Source: Actinomycetota bacterium
GTDB taxonomy: Bacteria > Actinomycetota > Actinomycetes > Streptosporangiales > Streptosporangiaceae
Reading direction: 5' to 3'
DNA: 22,901 nucleotides
Assembly: GCA_003140115.1 (NCBI GenBank)
Contig: PLIQ01000158.1
Coordinates: 4,606 to 27,506 of the forward strand
Shown: positions 8,148 to 15,522 of the stretch, piece by piece
Layout: each line of letters opens with the position of its first letter
Position numbering within the stretch: position 1 is the stretch's first letter
Program-made: the position numbers and the translations under genes
Notes under the pieces: model-generated
The model's database searches: none
Told to the model about the DNA's origin: nothing
Seen by the model: only the letters and a program-made list of their open reading frames with translations

Positions 8148-8480
8148 GTGGATGGTAACGCGAGCAAGCCGACCGAGCAGTTCCGTGCGTCCTGGCAAGC
8201 CGCCAGGGATGCCCTGAGCGAGTGGTCGAGGCGGGTTTCAGATGCCACCCACGAGGCCCTGGACAAGATCGAGCCGGCGGTCCGCGGCGCGGTCGAGGCC
8301 GGCCGTGCGGCGATGACCGGGCAGTGGCGCAATTGCGGTTGCCGCTGCGACACCGCACACCCTTCTGACGCGGGTGTGTGTGACGGCCAGGCGGTCATGA
8401 GCCGGAAAGTCGGCGAGGCGGATGTCTCGCTGTGCGCGCCATGCGCGGTGGCGCAGGGTGTCGCGGAGATGAAGCTTTAA
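8148..8480 (+). CDS. Small Cys-rich protein, possibly zinc-binding, unknown function
   Basis: 110-aa protein starting at GTG 8148; the nearby ATG at 8152 is out of frame. The N-terminal about 60 residues form a charged, amphipathic, phasin-like helical region (EQFRASWQAARDALSEWSRRVSDATHEALDKIEPAV). The C-terminal half has five cysteines as C-x-C-x-C, then C, then CAPC: NCGCRCDTAHPSDAGVCDGQAV followed by LCAPCAVAQG. The spacing suggests a metal-binding knuckle with the nearby His. I recall similar short proteins in actinomycetes but no named family. The ribosome-binding site is weak (GAGAAACTAGAG). Third-position GC bias and the end 18 bases before a hairpin pair support a real gene. It lies 12 bp after the glcF relic. 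Confidence 0.7.
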   Translation: MDGNASKPTEQFRASWQAARDALSEWSRRVSDATHEALDKIEPAVRGAVEAGRAAMTGQWRNCGCRCDTAHPSDAGVCDGQAVMSRKVGEADVSLCAPCAVAQGVAEMKL

Positions 8481-8497
8481 CTCCTGCCTCAGCCCCG

Positions 8498-8532
8498 GGC
8501 CGGCACGGCCGGCCTCTCCCGGACCTCGGGAG
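8498..8532. terminator. Two adjacent hairpins between convergent genes
   Basis: GGCCGG/CCGGCC with a 5-nt loop (8498-8514), followed at once by CTCCCG/CGGGAG with a 5-nt loop (8516-8532). They lie between the convergent stops at 8480 and 8561, as expected for a bidirectional actinomycete terminator. There is no U-tract. Confidence 0.5.
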
Positions 8533-8558
8533 GAGAGACCGGCCGCTCACCGGAGGGT

Positions 8559-8849
8559 TTAGCTGCCGGTGCTGCTGCTCGCCGGCTTGCCCCGCGGGCC
8601 CTGCCCGTTCTTCATGTTCTGGCAGTTGTGGGTGGCCTTATGCGAGGCGGATGGCGAGGGACTAGCCTTGGCAGACGCGGCGCTGGCCGCTGTCGCTCCC
8701 GTGGTCGACGTGGTGGACGATGTCGTAGACGACGGGGTGGAGTGGGTGGTCGCGGCGTTGGCGACAGCAAGGCTGCCGCCGAACCCCACGCCGAGCGCAC
8801 CCGCTCCGACAGCTGCACCGATCATGATCTTGCCTAGTCTGGATTTCAA
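8559..8849 (-). CDS. Small secreted Ser/Thr-rich protein, unknown function
   Basis: 96 aa from a TTG start at 8849, chosen because GAGGAGG (complement of 8858-8864) sits 8 nt upstream. The N-terminus reads MKSRLGKIMIGAAVGAGALG and continues to an ANA-A junction near residues 31-33, a clear Sec signal peptide. The mature part is about 30 residues of Thr/Ser/Ala low complexity (THSTPSSTTSSTTSTTGA). A basic tail follows with one Cys (KATHNCQNMKNGQGPRGKP). No known domain. An internal ATG at residue 9 would remove the basic part of the signal peptide and is less likely. It follows the large Asp-box gene by 131 bp on the same strand, and both products face the cell exterior. Confidence 0.7.
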   Translation of the reverse strand: MKSRLGKIMIGAAVGAGALGVGFGGSLAVANAATTHSTPSSTTSSTTSTTGATAASAASAKASPSPSASHKATHNCQNMKNGQGPRGKPASSSTGS

Positions 8850-8980
8850 CGTGTCCGCCTCCTCGCGGTCGGGTGATGGTCCTGCGCACAGGACACCCGC
8901 GCGGGCTGCGGCCGCACTGCAGCGATACTCTGCCGGCGGTATGAAATCGGCCTCCAGGATCACTCCTGGGGCTGCTGGGG

Positions 8981-11900
8981 TCAGCGGGCGGGAAGAGTCA
9001 CGGTAAAGACCTCCTGGCTGGCCTGAGTGGCGAGCGAGCCGATGCCGGTCACCGCGTTGCCGGACGGGGCCAGCGCGCTGATCTGGTAGCTGCCGCCCGT
9101 CTGGGATCCGGTCAGGCCGCCGATCGGCGCCGGCGTCCACAAGGTCCCGCCGGCCGAGGTCCAGGCGGCGACCTGCTGCTGGCCGGACTCGCCGAACTGG
9201 CCCGCGGCGGTGAAGCCGCCAGAGCTGGCGGTCAGCGCGGTGAACGTGGTGTCCGGTCCCGGCGAGCTGAACGGCACCTGCCGCCAGCTGGCGCCCCCGT
9301 CGACCGAGAGCTCGGCGATCGGCACGGTGCCGGCCGGGGTGGTGGCCTGGCCCAGGGCGGCCACGCGGTCTCCGCTGATCGCGATCTGCTGCAGCACGGC
9401 GGACGAGGCGCCGGCCGGGTCGGGCAGGACGATCGTGGTCCAGGTGGTGCCATCGGTGGTGGTCCACACGGCCGGCTGGCCGTTGTGCGACCCGACGGAC
9501 ACGAAACCACGCGCGCCCGCGGCGACCGCGAGCACCTGGCTGGAGCCGGTGGTGTCGTTCACGTCGTGCGCCCGGGTCCAGAAGGTCAGGTCCGGCGTCC
9601 ACCACACGTCGGCCACGCAGCTTCCGCCCGGCGCGACCAGCTTGCCGACGATGACGTATCCGTGCGGGCCCGCGGCGGCCGCGACGGCGGACACGCCGGC
9701 CAGGTCAGCGGTGATGGAGCCGGGGCCGGCGGCGGACTGCCAGGTCGTGCCGTCGGCCGAGGTCATGACGACCGGGCCCGGCGCGCCGACAGCGAGCCAG
9801 CCCGACACCCCGTGGGTCACCCCGGTCAGGGCCTGCAGGCCCGTGGCCGCAGAGACCTGCGAGAGCGACGTGACCAGGGCCCAGGACCCGCCGGAGGCCT
9901 TGCGCCACACGGCCGGGTAGCCTTCCGTGCTGCCCACCGCGATCTGCTGGCCCCCGGCCACGGCCAGGCCGTTGACGGCCAGTTCCGGGATGATGCCGCC
10001 CGGGAGGCCGGCCAGCGGGACCGGACGCACGCTGCCCGTCGCGCTCGCCATCAGGAACACCGGCTGCTGGCTGAGCTTGCTGGGCGAGGTGTATCCGACG
10101 GCGACGATGGTGCCGGCCGACGCTACCGTGGCGCCGACCACGGACTGCGTGTCCGCATCGCCCAGGGATCCCGTCTGCTGCCAGGTCCCGCCGGCGCCGG
10201 CGGCGGTGAAGGCCACGAGCTGGCCCGCCGCGCTGGCCCCGGCGACGACGAAGCCGAAGTCACTGCCCTTGACCAGGCCGGGGTTCCAGCCCGCGGCCGC
10301 TCCGATGGTGCCCGCGTACTGCCACGCCGTTCCGTTCGGTGAAAAATAGGCCACCGCGTCGGGGGTGCCGCTCGCCGAAAGGCCGGGCCGGACGGCGAGC
10401 AGGCCGGACGCGTCCGAGCCCAGACCGGTGATCGTAGTGCCCGCCGCTCCGTGATCGGCCGGGACCGTCACCCGGGTCCACGTCGAGCCGCCGTCGGTGC
10501 TCAGCCACACGCCGGCGTAGGTGCTTCCGTCCCTGGTGACCTGGCCGGAGATCACCGTGGCGGTGCCGCGCGAGGCCACGTAGGAGATGCTCTGCACGGT
10601 CTCGCCGGGTCCGGCCAGCCCGAGCTGTGCGGCCGTCTTGCGCTGCCAGGTCACCCCGTCACGGGAGCTCCAGATCACGGCCTGCGTCGTGTGGCTTCCG
10701 GTGGCGGCGACGCCAGCGGCGAGGAACCCGTCGGACGTGCTGTTCAGCACCCACATCGCGTCGCCGTTCAGCATCGGGGTGATGGTCCGGGTGGACGCGA
10801 GCGTCCAGGACAGGCCGTTCTTGCTGGTCCAGATGGCCTGCGGGCCGACGGCCAGCCAGCCGGCGGAACCCCCGGCCAGCCGGGCGGCCGGATGCCCGAG
10901 CGGGGCCTGGCCGCCGCCGGGCGCGTTCACCGGGGCCAGGCGCCAGGAGGCGCCGCCGTTGACGGAGACGAAGAACTGCTGCCGGACCACGCCGTCGCTG
11001 GTCTGGGAGCCCATCGTCACGATGGTGTTCCCCGAGGCCACGACGCGGTTCACGGTCTGGAAGACGCCACGCTGCTGCTGCCCGGGGTACATGCCGATGG
11101 TCAGCGCCGACTGCGCCGTGGTGCCCTGATTCGTGGCCGGGTTCGGCTGCTGGCTCGAGGCGAGCGGGCCGAACTTCGGGCTGTGGCCGGTCAGCAGGGC
11201 GACGGCCAGGACGGCCACCGCGACCAGCACGATGACCGGCACCGCGATGGTGGCCGTGCGCCGGCCAATCCGGCCGCGGCGAGTGCCGGGCCGCCAGGTC
11301 CCGGGTAGTTCGGGCTCCAGGAGCAGGGTCCCATTCCCGCCGGGCCGGTGACCGCCGGAATGCGGATCTGCCTGGTCGGACGGGCGGTCCCACAAGGGGG
11401 GCGCGGCGCTGGGGGCCCGCCAGGTGTCGTAGTCAGCCAGCGGCTGGTCATCAGGCTCGGTCATCAGGCCGGTGTGCGGGTCGGTGTACGAGTCGGTGTA
11501 GGAGTCGGCGTATGGCTCGGTCCGGGCTCCGGCGCTGGCCTCGGCGCGCGGGTCGGACCAGGCTTGGGCGCGGTCCTCGGGTTCCGCCTCGCTCCAGGCC
11601 TCGGGTCCGGCCTCGGCGCGCGGGTCGGGCCTCGCCTCGGGGCGGGGGTCGGCGAAGACCGACGCGCTGAGCGGGACCCGCATGTTGCCTGGCCAGGCGT
11701 TGTTCAACGGGTCGGGGGGAAGCGATCCGGACCTGATGTGGCGGCCTGCGGGCTGCCGCAGTGGTGACCAGTGCGGTGACCGCGGCGGTGGGATCAGCGG
11801 CCGAGGCTGCTCCGGGGACCATGCTTCCTGGGACGGGCGTGCGTACTGCGGCGGGCGGGCGTACTGCGGCGGTTGCGGTGGCGGCTGGTTGGGGTGCGAG

Positions 11901-12775
11901 GCCGGCGGCCGCGGCCGGGGCTCGGAGCGGCCCACGACGAGCGGGTGAGGCTGGTGGCCGGCGTCCGCCGGGCGCTGGTCCCAGGAAATCTCCGACTCAT
12001 TCCACAGACGCTGCAAGGTCTGCCACGGGGACAGGTCGACCGGCGCCTTCCGCGCCCCCGGGCCGGGGCGCCTCGGCGGCAGACCCGGGCCGCCGGGCCT
12101 GCCGCGCAGCGCCCGGGTCGGGCTGACTACGGGTTCGGCGGCCCGGAAGGACCGCCGGGAGGGGCACGGGCCTGCGGGCGCCGACCCGTTCCCGTTGCTC
12201 GCGGCGGTTCCGTTGCTGGGGGCGCTCGCGTTGCTGGGGGCGCTCGCGTTGCTGGGGGCGTTCACGTTGCTGGGGGCGGGCTCGATTACGGCGCTGGCGG
12301 CCCGGATGGGCTCCTCGCTGCCTGGCGCAGGCGGCACCGCGTCCAGCTCGGGGTCTTCCATGCCCTCGTCCCAGGAGAGGGGAGACTCGCCCGGTTCGGG
12401 CGCGGGTGACGCGAACCACTCGCCGGTGACGTTTTCTTCCAGGTCGGCGGCTTGCGGGTGATCCGCCGGGCCGCTGGCCGGAGAGTTCAGGAACCAGCCG
12501 GCCGGACGGGCCACGCCGGGAAAGTCATCGTCGTCCCTCGCCGGCTCGGCCTCCGCCGACGTGACGTCGGGCCGCTCCGCGTCCGCCGGTGTGACCTCGG
12601 GCCGCTCCGCGTCCGGGACCGCGGCCCGCGGCGCGATCAGGCCCGGCGGCACCGACCAGGACGGCGCCGCCCGGTCCGACCAGAGCCAGCCAGAGGTGCC
12701 CGCACGCTGCGGTTCTTCGGCCGATCCGGGTTCTTGATCACGATTATCACTCGATCGATCACTCTCTGTGCTCAT
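8981..12775 (-). CDS. Large membrane-anchored Asp-box (BNR-like) repeat protein with disordered cytoplasmic N-terminus
   Basis: 1264-aa protein. Residues 1 to about 500 are acidic and Pro/Ala/Ser/Asn-rich with several short tandem repeats (PPQYAR pairs, SNASAP units, SYTD units), hence probably disordered. Basic residues (GRIGRRTA) then precede one transmembrane helix at about 505-528 (IAVPVIVLVAVAVLAVALL), giving N-in/C-out topology. The outer about 735 residues are beta-rich with about ten Asp-box-like motifs: NGGASW, KNGLSW, RDGVTW, DGGSTW, PNGTAW, AGGTW, ADGTTW, TDGTTW, DGGASW, AGGTLW. Each follows a VGxx/WLAVG-type strand, as in sialidase/BNR or VPS10-like propellers. No sialidase catalytic Arg triad or FRIP motif is evident, so an enzyme call is not justified. 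ATG 12775 was preferred over the adjacent GTG 12778. No strong ribosome-binding site is visible. Confidence 0.8.
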   Translation of the reverse strand: MSTESDRSSDNRDQEPGSAEEPQRAGTSGWLWSDRAAPSWSVPPGLIAPRAAVPDAERPEVTPADAERPDVTSAEAEPARDDDDFPGVARPAGWFLNSPASGPADHPQAADLEENVTGEWFASPAPEPGESPLSWDEGMEDPELDAVPPAPGSEEPIRAASAVIEPAPSNVNAPSNASAPSNASAPSNGTAASNGNGSAPAGPCPSRRSFRAAEPVVSPTRALRGRPGGPGLPPRRPGPGARKAPVDLSPWQTLQRLWNESEISWDQRPADAGHQPHPLVVGRSEPRPRPPASHPNQPPPQPPQYARPPQYARPSQEAWSPEQPRPLIPPPRSPHWSPLRQPAGRHIRSGSLPPDPLNNAWPGNMRVPLSASVFADPRPEARPDPRAEAGPEAWSEAEPEDRAQAWSDPRAEASAGARTEPYADSYTDSYTDPHTGLMTEPDDQPLADYDTWRAPSAAPPLWDRPSDQADPHSGGHRPGGNGTLLLEPELPGTWRPGTRRGRIGRRTATIAVPVIVLVAVAVLAVALLTGHSPKFGPLASSQQPNPATNQGTTAQSALTIGMYPGQQQRGVFQTVNRVVASGNTIVTMGSQTSDGVVRQQFFVSVNGGASWRLAPVNAPGGGQAPLGHPAARLAGGSAGWLAVGPQAIWTSKNGLSWTLASTRTITPMLNGDAMWVLNSTSDGFLAAGVAATGSHTTQAVIWSSRDGVTWQRKTAAQLGLAGPGETVQSISYVASRGTATVISGQVTRDGSTYAGVWLSTDGGSTWTRVTVPADHGAAGTTITGLGSDASGLLAVRPGLSASGTPDAVAYFSPNGTAWQYAGTIGAAAGWNPGLVKGSDFGFVVAGASAAGQLVAFTAAGAGGTWQQTGSLGDADTQSVVGATVASAGTIVAVGYTSPSKLSQQPVFLMASATGSVRPVPLAGLPGGIIPELAVNGLAVAGGQQIAVGSTEGYPAVWRKASGGSWALVTSLSQVSAATGLQALTGVTHGVSGWLAVGAPGPVVMTSADGTTWQSAAGPGSITADLAGVSAVAAAAGPHGYVIVGKLVAPGGSCVADVWWTPDLTFWTRAHDVNDTTGSSQVLAVAAGARGFVSVGSHNGQPAVWTTTDGTTWTTIVLPDPAGASSAVLQQIAISGDRVAALGQATTPAGTVPIAELSVDGGASWRQVPFSSPGPDTTFTALTASSGGFTAAGQFGESGQQQVAAWTSAGGTLWTPAPIGGLTGSQTGGSYQISALAPSGNAVTGIGSLATQASQEVFTVTLPAR
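12194..12278 (-). repeat. 18-bp tandem repeats encoding an SNASAP-like hexapeptide
   Basis: Units begin at 12212, 12230, 12248 and 12266 on the plus strand (GTTGCTGGGGGCGCTCGC and variants); a degenerate unit begins at 12194 and the last is incomplete. The first two full units are identical. They lie in frame in the disordered N-terminal part of the large Asp-box protein, encoding runs of Ala-Pro-Ser-Asn. Repeat number could change by slippage without a frameshift. Confidence 0.9.
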
Positions 12776-12968
12776 CACAAGCCCCAGTTCAGCCTATTTT
12801 CGGACCAGATGTCATGGTCCTCGCCGATCCCTGCTACTTCGTACGGGGTCATCCCGCGTTTTCGATGTTACCTATTGAGAGCGAGTGTGTACAGAGGGCT
12901 ATTTTTTGGACGCGCTGGATCATTTGGCGCGATACAGCTGACCTGGGGAGAGCGTTCCCGCCGCTGGA

Positions 12969-13694
12969 TTAGCGCGGGTCGGGCCTGGACGTCGTCTCCT
13001 GGCCCTGGATGAAGCCGTAGCCGATGGCCTGGGCCGTGGTCAGGGACCGGCGGCGGCGCGCATCCTCGCGGATCTCGTCCGTTTCGCGGCCGGTGACCTC
13101 GGCCAGCCTGAAGTACAGCGTGTCGAGCATCCGGGTCACCTGCTGCTCGCGCGCGGTGACCGCGGTGACGGTGCCGCCGAACTCGAGCCTCGGCTCGGCC
13201 AGAGTGAAGGTGGCGTTCGGGTAGCCGGTCCGCTGCGCGCAGGATGCGAGCACGCCAAGCGCGGGACCGCTGATCTCGCCGCTCACGCACCCGTGCACCG
13301 GAACGCGCAAGACATCCAGGATCCCCATCACGGTGAGGGCGGCGGCCAGCTCGGCGCGCAGGTTCTGCAGCTCCAGCCGGATCGGCTCATCTCCCTCGGC
13401 GTCCAAGGTGAGGAGCTGGGCCGAGAGTCGCGCGGCGGCCTCGTCGTCAAGCATGCCGGAGGCCAGAACGATCCGCTTGGCCAGCAGCCGCTCGTACAGG
13501 CTGGCCTGCCAGTCAGCGAGCGGGTCGAGCCACACTCGGACCGGCGAGGCCGGCGTCGGCTCGGGCCGGGCGGGCGGCGAGGTAGACGGCGGGGTGGACG
13601 GCCAGCCCGGGGTGAGCGGGGTGCCAGGCCAGCCGGGCTCCCCCGGCCGGGGCGGGATTCCTGGCAGGTGCGCGCGCACCGCTCCGTGCGTCAT
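12969..13694 (-). CDS. ClpP-like (ClpR-type) protein lacking catalytic His and Asp
   Basis: 241 aa. Residues 1-50 are Pro-rich and probably disordered; residues 70-232 follow the ClpP fold. RIVLASGMLDDEAAARLSAQ matches the ClpP start, ALTVMGILDVLRVPVHGCVSG the strand before the nucleophile, and Ser142 (GEISGPALGVLASC) aligns with the ClpP nucleophile. The catalytic His position (IHQP in ClpP) is Ala166 in FTLAEP, one alignment gap after Ser142. The catalytic Asp position (ERDTERD in E. coli) is Arg215 in REDARRRR. The NSPGGS loop is also lost (LELQNLRAEL). It is therefore probably proteolytically inactive and may act structurally or through partner ClpP subunits. The ATG overlaps the XRE gene stop (ATGA), so the two are coupled. 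Enoyl-CoA hydratase-like crotonase is the alternative fold, less likely given the helix pattern. Confidence 0.75.
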   Translation of the reverse strand: MTHGAVRAHLPGIPPRPGEPGWPGTPLTPGWPSTPPSTSPPARPEPTPASPVRVWLDPLADWQASLYERLLAKRIVLASGMLDDEAAARLSAQLLTLDAEGDEPIRLELQNLRAELAAALTVMGILDVLRVPVHGCVSGEISGPALGVLASCAQRTGYPNATFTLAEPRLEFGGTVTAVTAREQQVTRMLDTLYFRLAEVTGRETDEIREDARRRRSLTTAQAIGYGFIQGQETTSRPDPR

Positions 13695-14110
13695 TCGCTG
13701 ACTCCTTCCGCGGGGCGGTCGAGTTTCCAGGTGATCTGGCCGCCGACGGCGGCCGCGTAGCGCTCGAGCGTGGAGGCGCGTACGTCGGCCGTGCCGGACT
13801 CGAGCCTGGCCACCGCGGACTGGGAGGTTCCCATCCGCGCGGCCACCTCGGTCTGGGATAGGCCGGCTGCCTGCCGCTGTTCGGCCAGCTCGCGGACCAG
13901 GCGGCCGCGGTCTTCGGCCATCCGGGCCGTCTGCTCATCCGCCCGGCGGCGCAGGGTCATCTCCCGGAAGCCCGGCATGACCGGCAGCCCGGCTTCCGGT
14001 CCGGTTTGCAGTCCGGCTTCCGGCTCGCTCGACGGCGGCTCGCCCGGTCGCTGCACAGGAGTCAGCCGCGTCCCAGGAGCCCCAGGGAATAGGCTCTGCT
14101 CGCTACTCAT
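13691..14110 (-). CDS. XRE-family HTH transcriptional regulator
   Basis: 139-aa protein. After a Pro/Gly/Glu-rich N-terminus (1-48) comes a helical segment, then a Cro/CI-type HTH at about residues 72-126: LVRELAEQRQAAGLSQTEVA, then ARMGTSQSAVARLESGTADV and TLERYAAAVG. TSQSAVARLESG is the recognition helix. The tail GQITWKLD is typical of short XRE or antitoxin-like regulators. It is followed by the ClpP-like gene with a 4-nt overlap. The start codon lies 10 nt from a perfect palindrome at 14121-14140, and no Shine-Dalgarno site is visible, so a leaderless transcript and autoregulation are plausible. An antitoxin role is possible but the partner gene is not toxin-like. Confidence 0.88.
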   Translation of the reverse strand: MSSEQSLFPGAPGTRLTPVQRPGEPPSSEPEAGLQTGPEAGLPVMPGFREMTLRRRADEQTARMAEDRGRLVRELAEQRQAAGLSQTEVAARMGTSQSAVARLESGTADVRASTLERYAAAVGGQITWKLDRPAEGVSE

Positions 14111-14120
14111 ACCGTTGAGA

Positions 14121-14140
14121 GTATCTCATATTTGAGATAC
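14121..14140. promoter_or_regulatory. Perfect 8-4-8 palindrome, probable XRE operator
   Basis: GTATCTCA, spacer TATT, TGAGATAC: a perfect inverted repeat in an AT-rich pocket of GC-rich DNA, 10 nt upstream of the XRE start at 14110. Its half-site size fits an XRE dimer. It overlaps where a -10 element would be for a leaderless minus-strand transcript. That the neighbouring XRE protein binds here is inference. Confidence 0.7.
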
Positions 14141-15083
14141 CGGCCGTCTGCCAACCAATGGTCGCAGCAACCTAACGTGGGTGACAACCGCGACGGCGAA
14201 CCCGGTCTTGACTGGCGCGCAGAGCCTGTCTGGGCGCGACGCGTGTCCCCCGCTCCATCTCCGGGGTCAGGCTGCCACATGCGCCGGGATCCTGGGCGGA
14301 GGACGGCGCGCAGGGCCGGCCTGCTTCCTGCCTGGGCCGGGCTCCGTCTCGCCCATGAGGCAAACGCTATGCCCGGATCGTTCCGGGAACGTTACCGCAG
14401 CGGGAATCTCTCAGCTCATCGCTAGCAAACCCCACGCTGCAGCAGCCGCGGACTGCCCATGGTGATCACAGATTCATCGTGGCTTCGACGACCAGCCGGC
14501 GGGCAGGCTGGCTGTGGGCAGAGTTGGTGTCCTCCCCTACCGGGCTCTGAGTGCTCCGTCCCCCAGGCTGCGGTTGCATCGCCGCGCCGGCCGGGCGTCC
14601 TTTCGTACGTTTGCCGGTTATGGGCAAGAATTATCGTGATCCGGGCTTCGCGGTTGATTGGTTGTGCTCCGGTACCACCAGATCACCGCCAAGCCCGAAA
14701 CCACCGCGGTAACCGGAGAGCTCCTCCGCCTGGCGCGACGCCAGCGGCGTCGAGGGCCTTGGGAAAGCGGCCAGCTGTTTGGCCCGGATACTATTCCGCC
14801 GGGCGACCGCACAACCTCCGGTCACCTTTCACTTCTCAAAACGAGATAACCGATCCTGGCGGCCAAGTCAGCCTTATCGCGCCGCGAGCTGATGGGCGGT
14901 CGGCGCAGCTTACCGGCGATCGTGGGCCAACCACCCCGGGATCGAGGCCGCGACTCCGGAGGCATTCAGCGTGCCTGCTAACGTGCCCGATGGTGAAATC
15001 ACACTCCCACTGACCGCCCAGTGGCGAGCACCGTGGACCTGCTAAACACTTCGATGCTGAAGTCCGGGACAAAGGAGAGCGAG
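14141..15083. other. About 0.94 kb without a recognisable gene
   Basis: Open frames here (for example + 14459-15013) show no family likeness, no ribosome-binding site and no consistent third-position GC bias. Base composition is patchier and less GC-rich than the flanking genes. It holds a 7-bp stem with a 3-nt loop at 14736-14752 (CGACGCC/GGCGTCG) and a weak 5-bp stem at 15048-15063. The 5' end holds the XRE promoter and the 3' end the promoter of the next gene. No tRNA-like T-arm was seen. It may hold an unrecognised small RNA or be decayed coding DNA. Confidence 0.5.
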
Positions 15084-15456
15084 ATGGCTGTCGCTGATGA
15101 TGAGGATGCGGTCCGTTCGGTCGTCATGGATTACGTGGGAGGGGTGGTTTGAGGGCGAGGCGGGCCGGATGGAACGGGCACTTCATCCTGAGCTGGTGAA
15201 GCGCTGCCGGGGAATCGAGGGTGAAGACCCGGATGCGCTGGAGACGCTGTCGGCGCAGGAGATGATCGATGCGACCGCCGATGGAGAGGGACGCCGCGAG
15301 GATGCCGCCGACCGGCGAATCGAGATCAGAATCGACTATCTGAGCGGCGGCGTCGCGAGCGTGCAGTGCTTCTGCCACCGTTATGTCGATCTGCTGCACC
15401 TGATCGACATGCCGGACGGATGGAAGATCGTCAACGCGGCGTGGCGTCTGCGTTAG
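15084..15456 (+). pseudogene. Putative lumazine-binding/NTF2-like protein, interrupted by a 1-nt insertion
   Basis: AAAGGAGAG lies 4 nt before ATG 15084, an excellent start. From it the frame reads MAVADDEDAVRSVVMDYVGG and stops at TGA 15150-15152. Dropping one G from the GGG at 15137-15139 gives DYVEGWFEGEAGRMERALHP and the normal protein to TAG 15456: LVKRCRGIEGEDPDALETLS, EMIDATADGEGRREDAADRR, VASVQCFCHRYVDLLHLIDM, PDGWKIVNAAWRLR. This is the putative lumazine-binding branch of the NTF2-like superfamily (about 123 aa), a small cone-shaped fold whose ligand is usually unknown. Either a recent pseudogene or a one-base read error; the rest of the gene is undamaged. An ATG at 15097 opens the distal frame but lacks a ribosome-binding site and gives an unrelated N-terminus. 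Confidence 0.85.
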
Positions 15457-15479
15457 TGGCGGCCGGACTCCCCGTCGAC

Positions 15480-15499
15480 GTGCGCAGTGATCTGCGCAC
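15480..15499. terminator. Hairpin between convergent genes
   Basis: GTGCGCA and TGCGCAC form a perfect 7-bp stem with a 6-nt loop (GTGATC), midway between the convergent stops at 15456 and 15523. No U-tract, as is usual in actinomycetes. Confidence 0.6.
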
Positions 15500-15522
15500 C
15501 GCGCTGAGCCGGGCGGTGACGG

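Noticed and set aside
8981..12775. Sialidase call from the Asp-box repeats
   Set aside because: Asp boxes occur in many propellers, and no Arg triad, FRIP motif or catalytic Tyr/Glu pattern could be placed.
14459..15013. 184-codon plus-strand open frame in the gene-free stretch
   Set aside because: No ribosome-binding site, no recognisable motif, mixed amino-acid composition and no third-position GC bias; likely a chance frame.
14836..15072. Possible IS30-like transposase remnant on the minus strand (a WECDFTIG string)
   Set aside because: Only a few residues resemble the family motif, with no DDE context, inverted repeats or target duplication.
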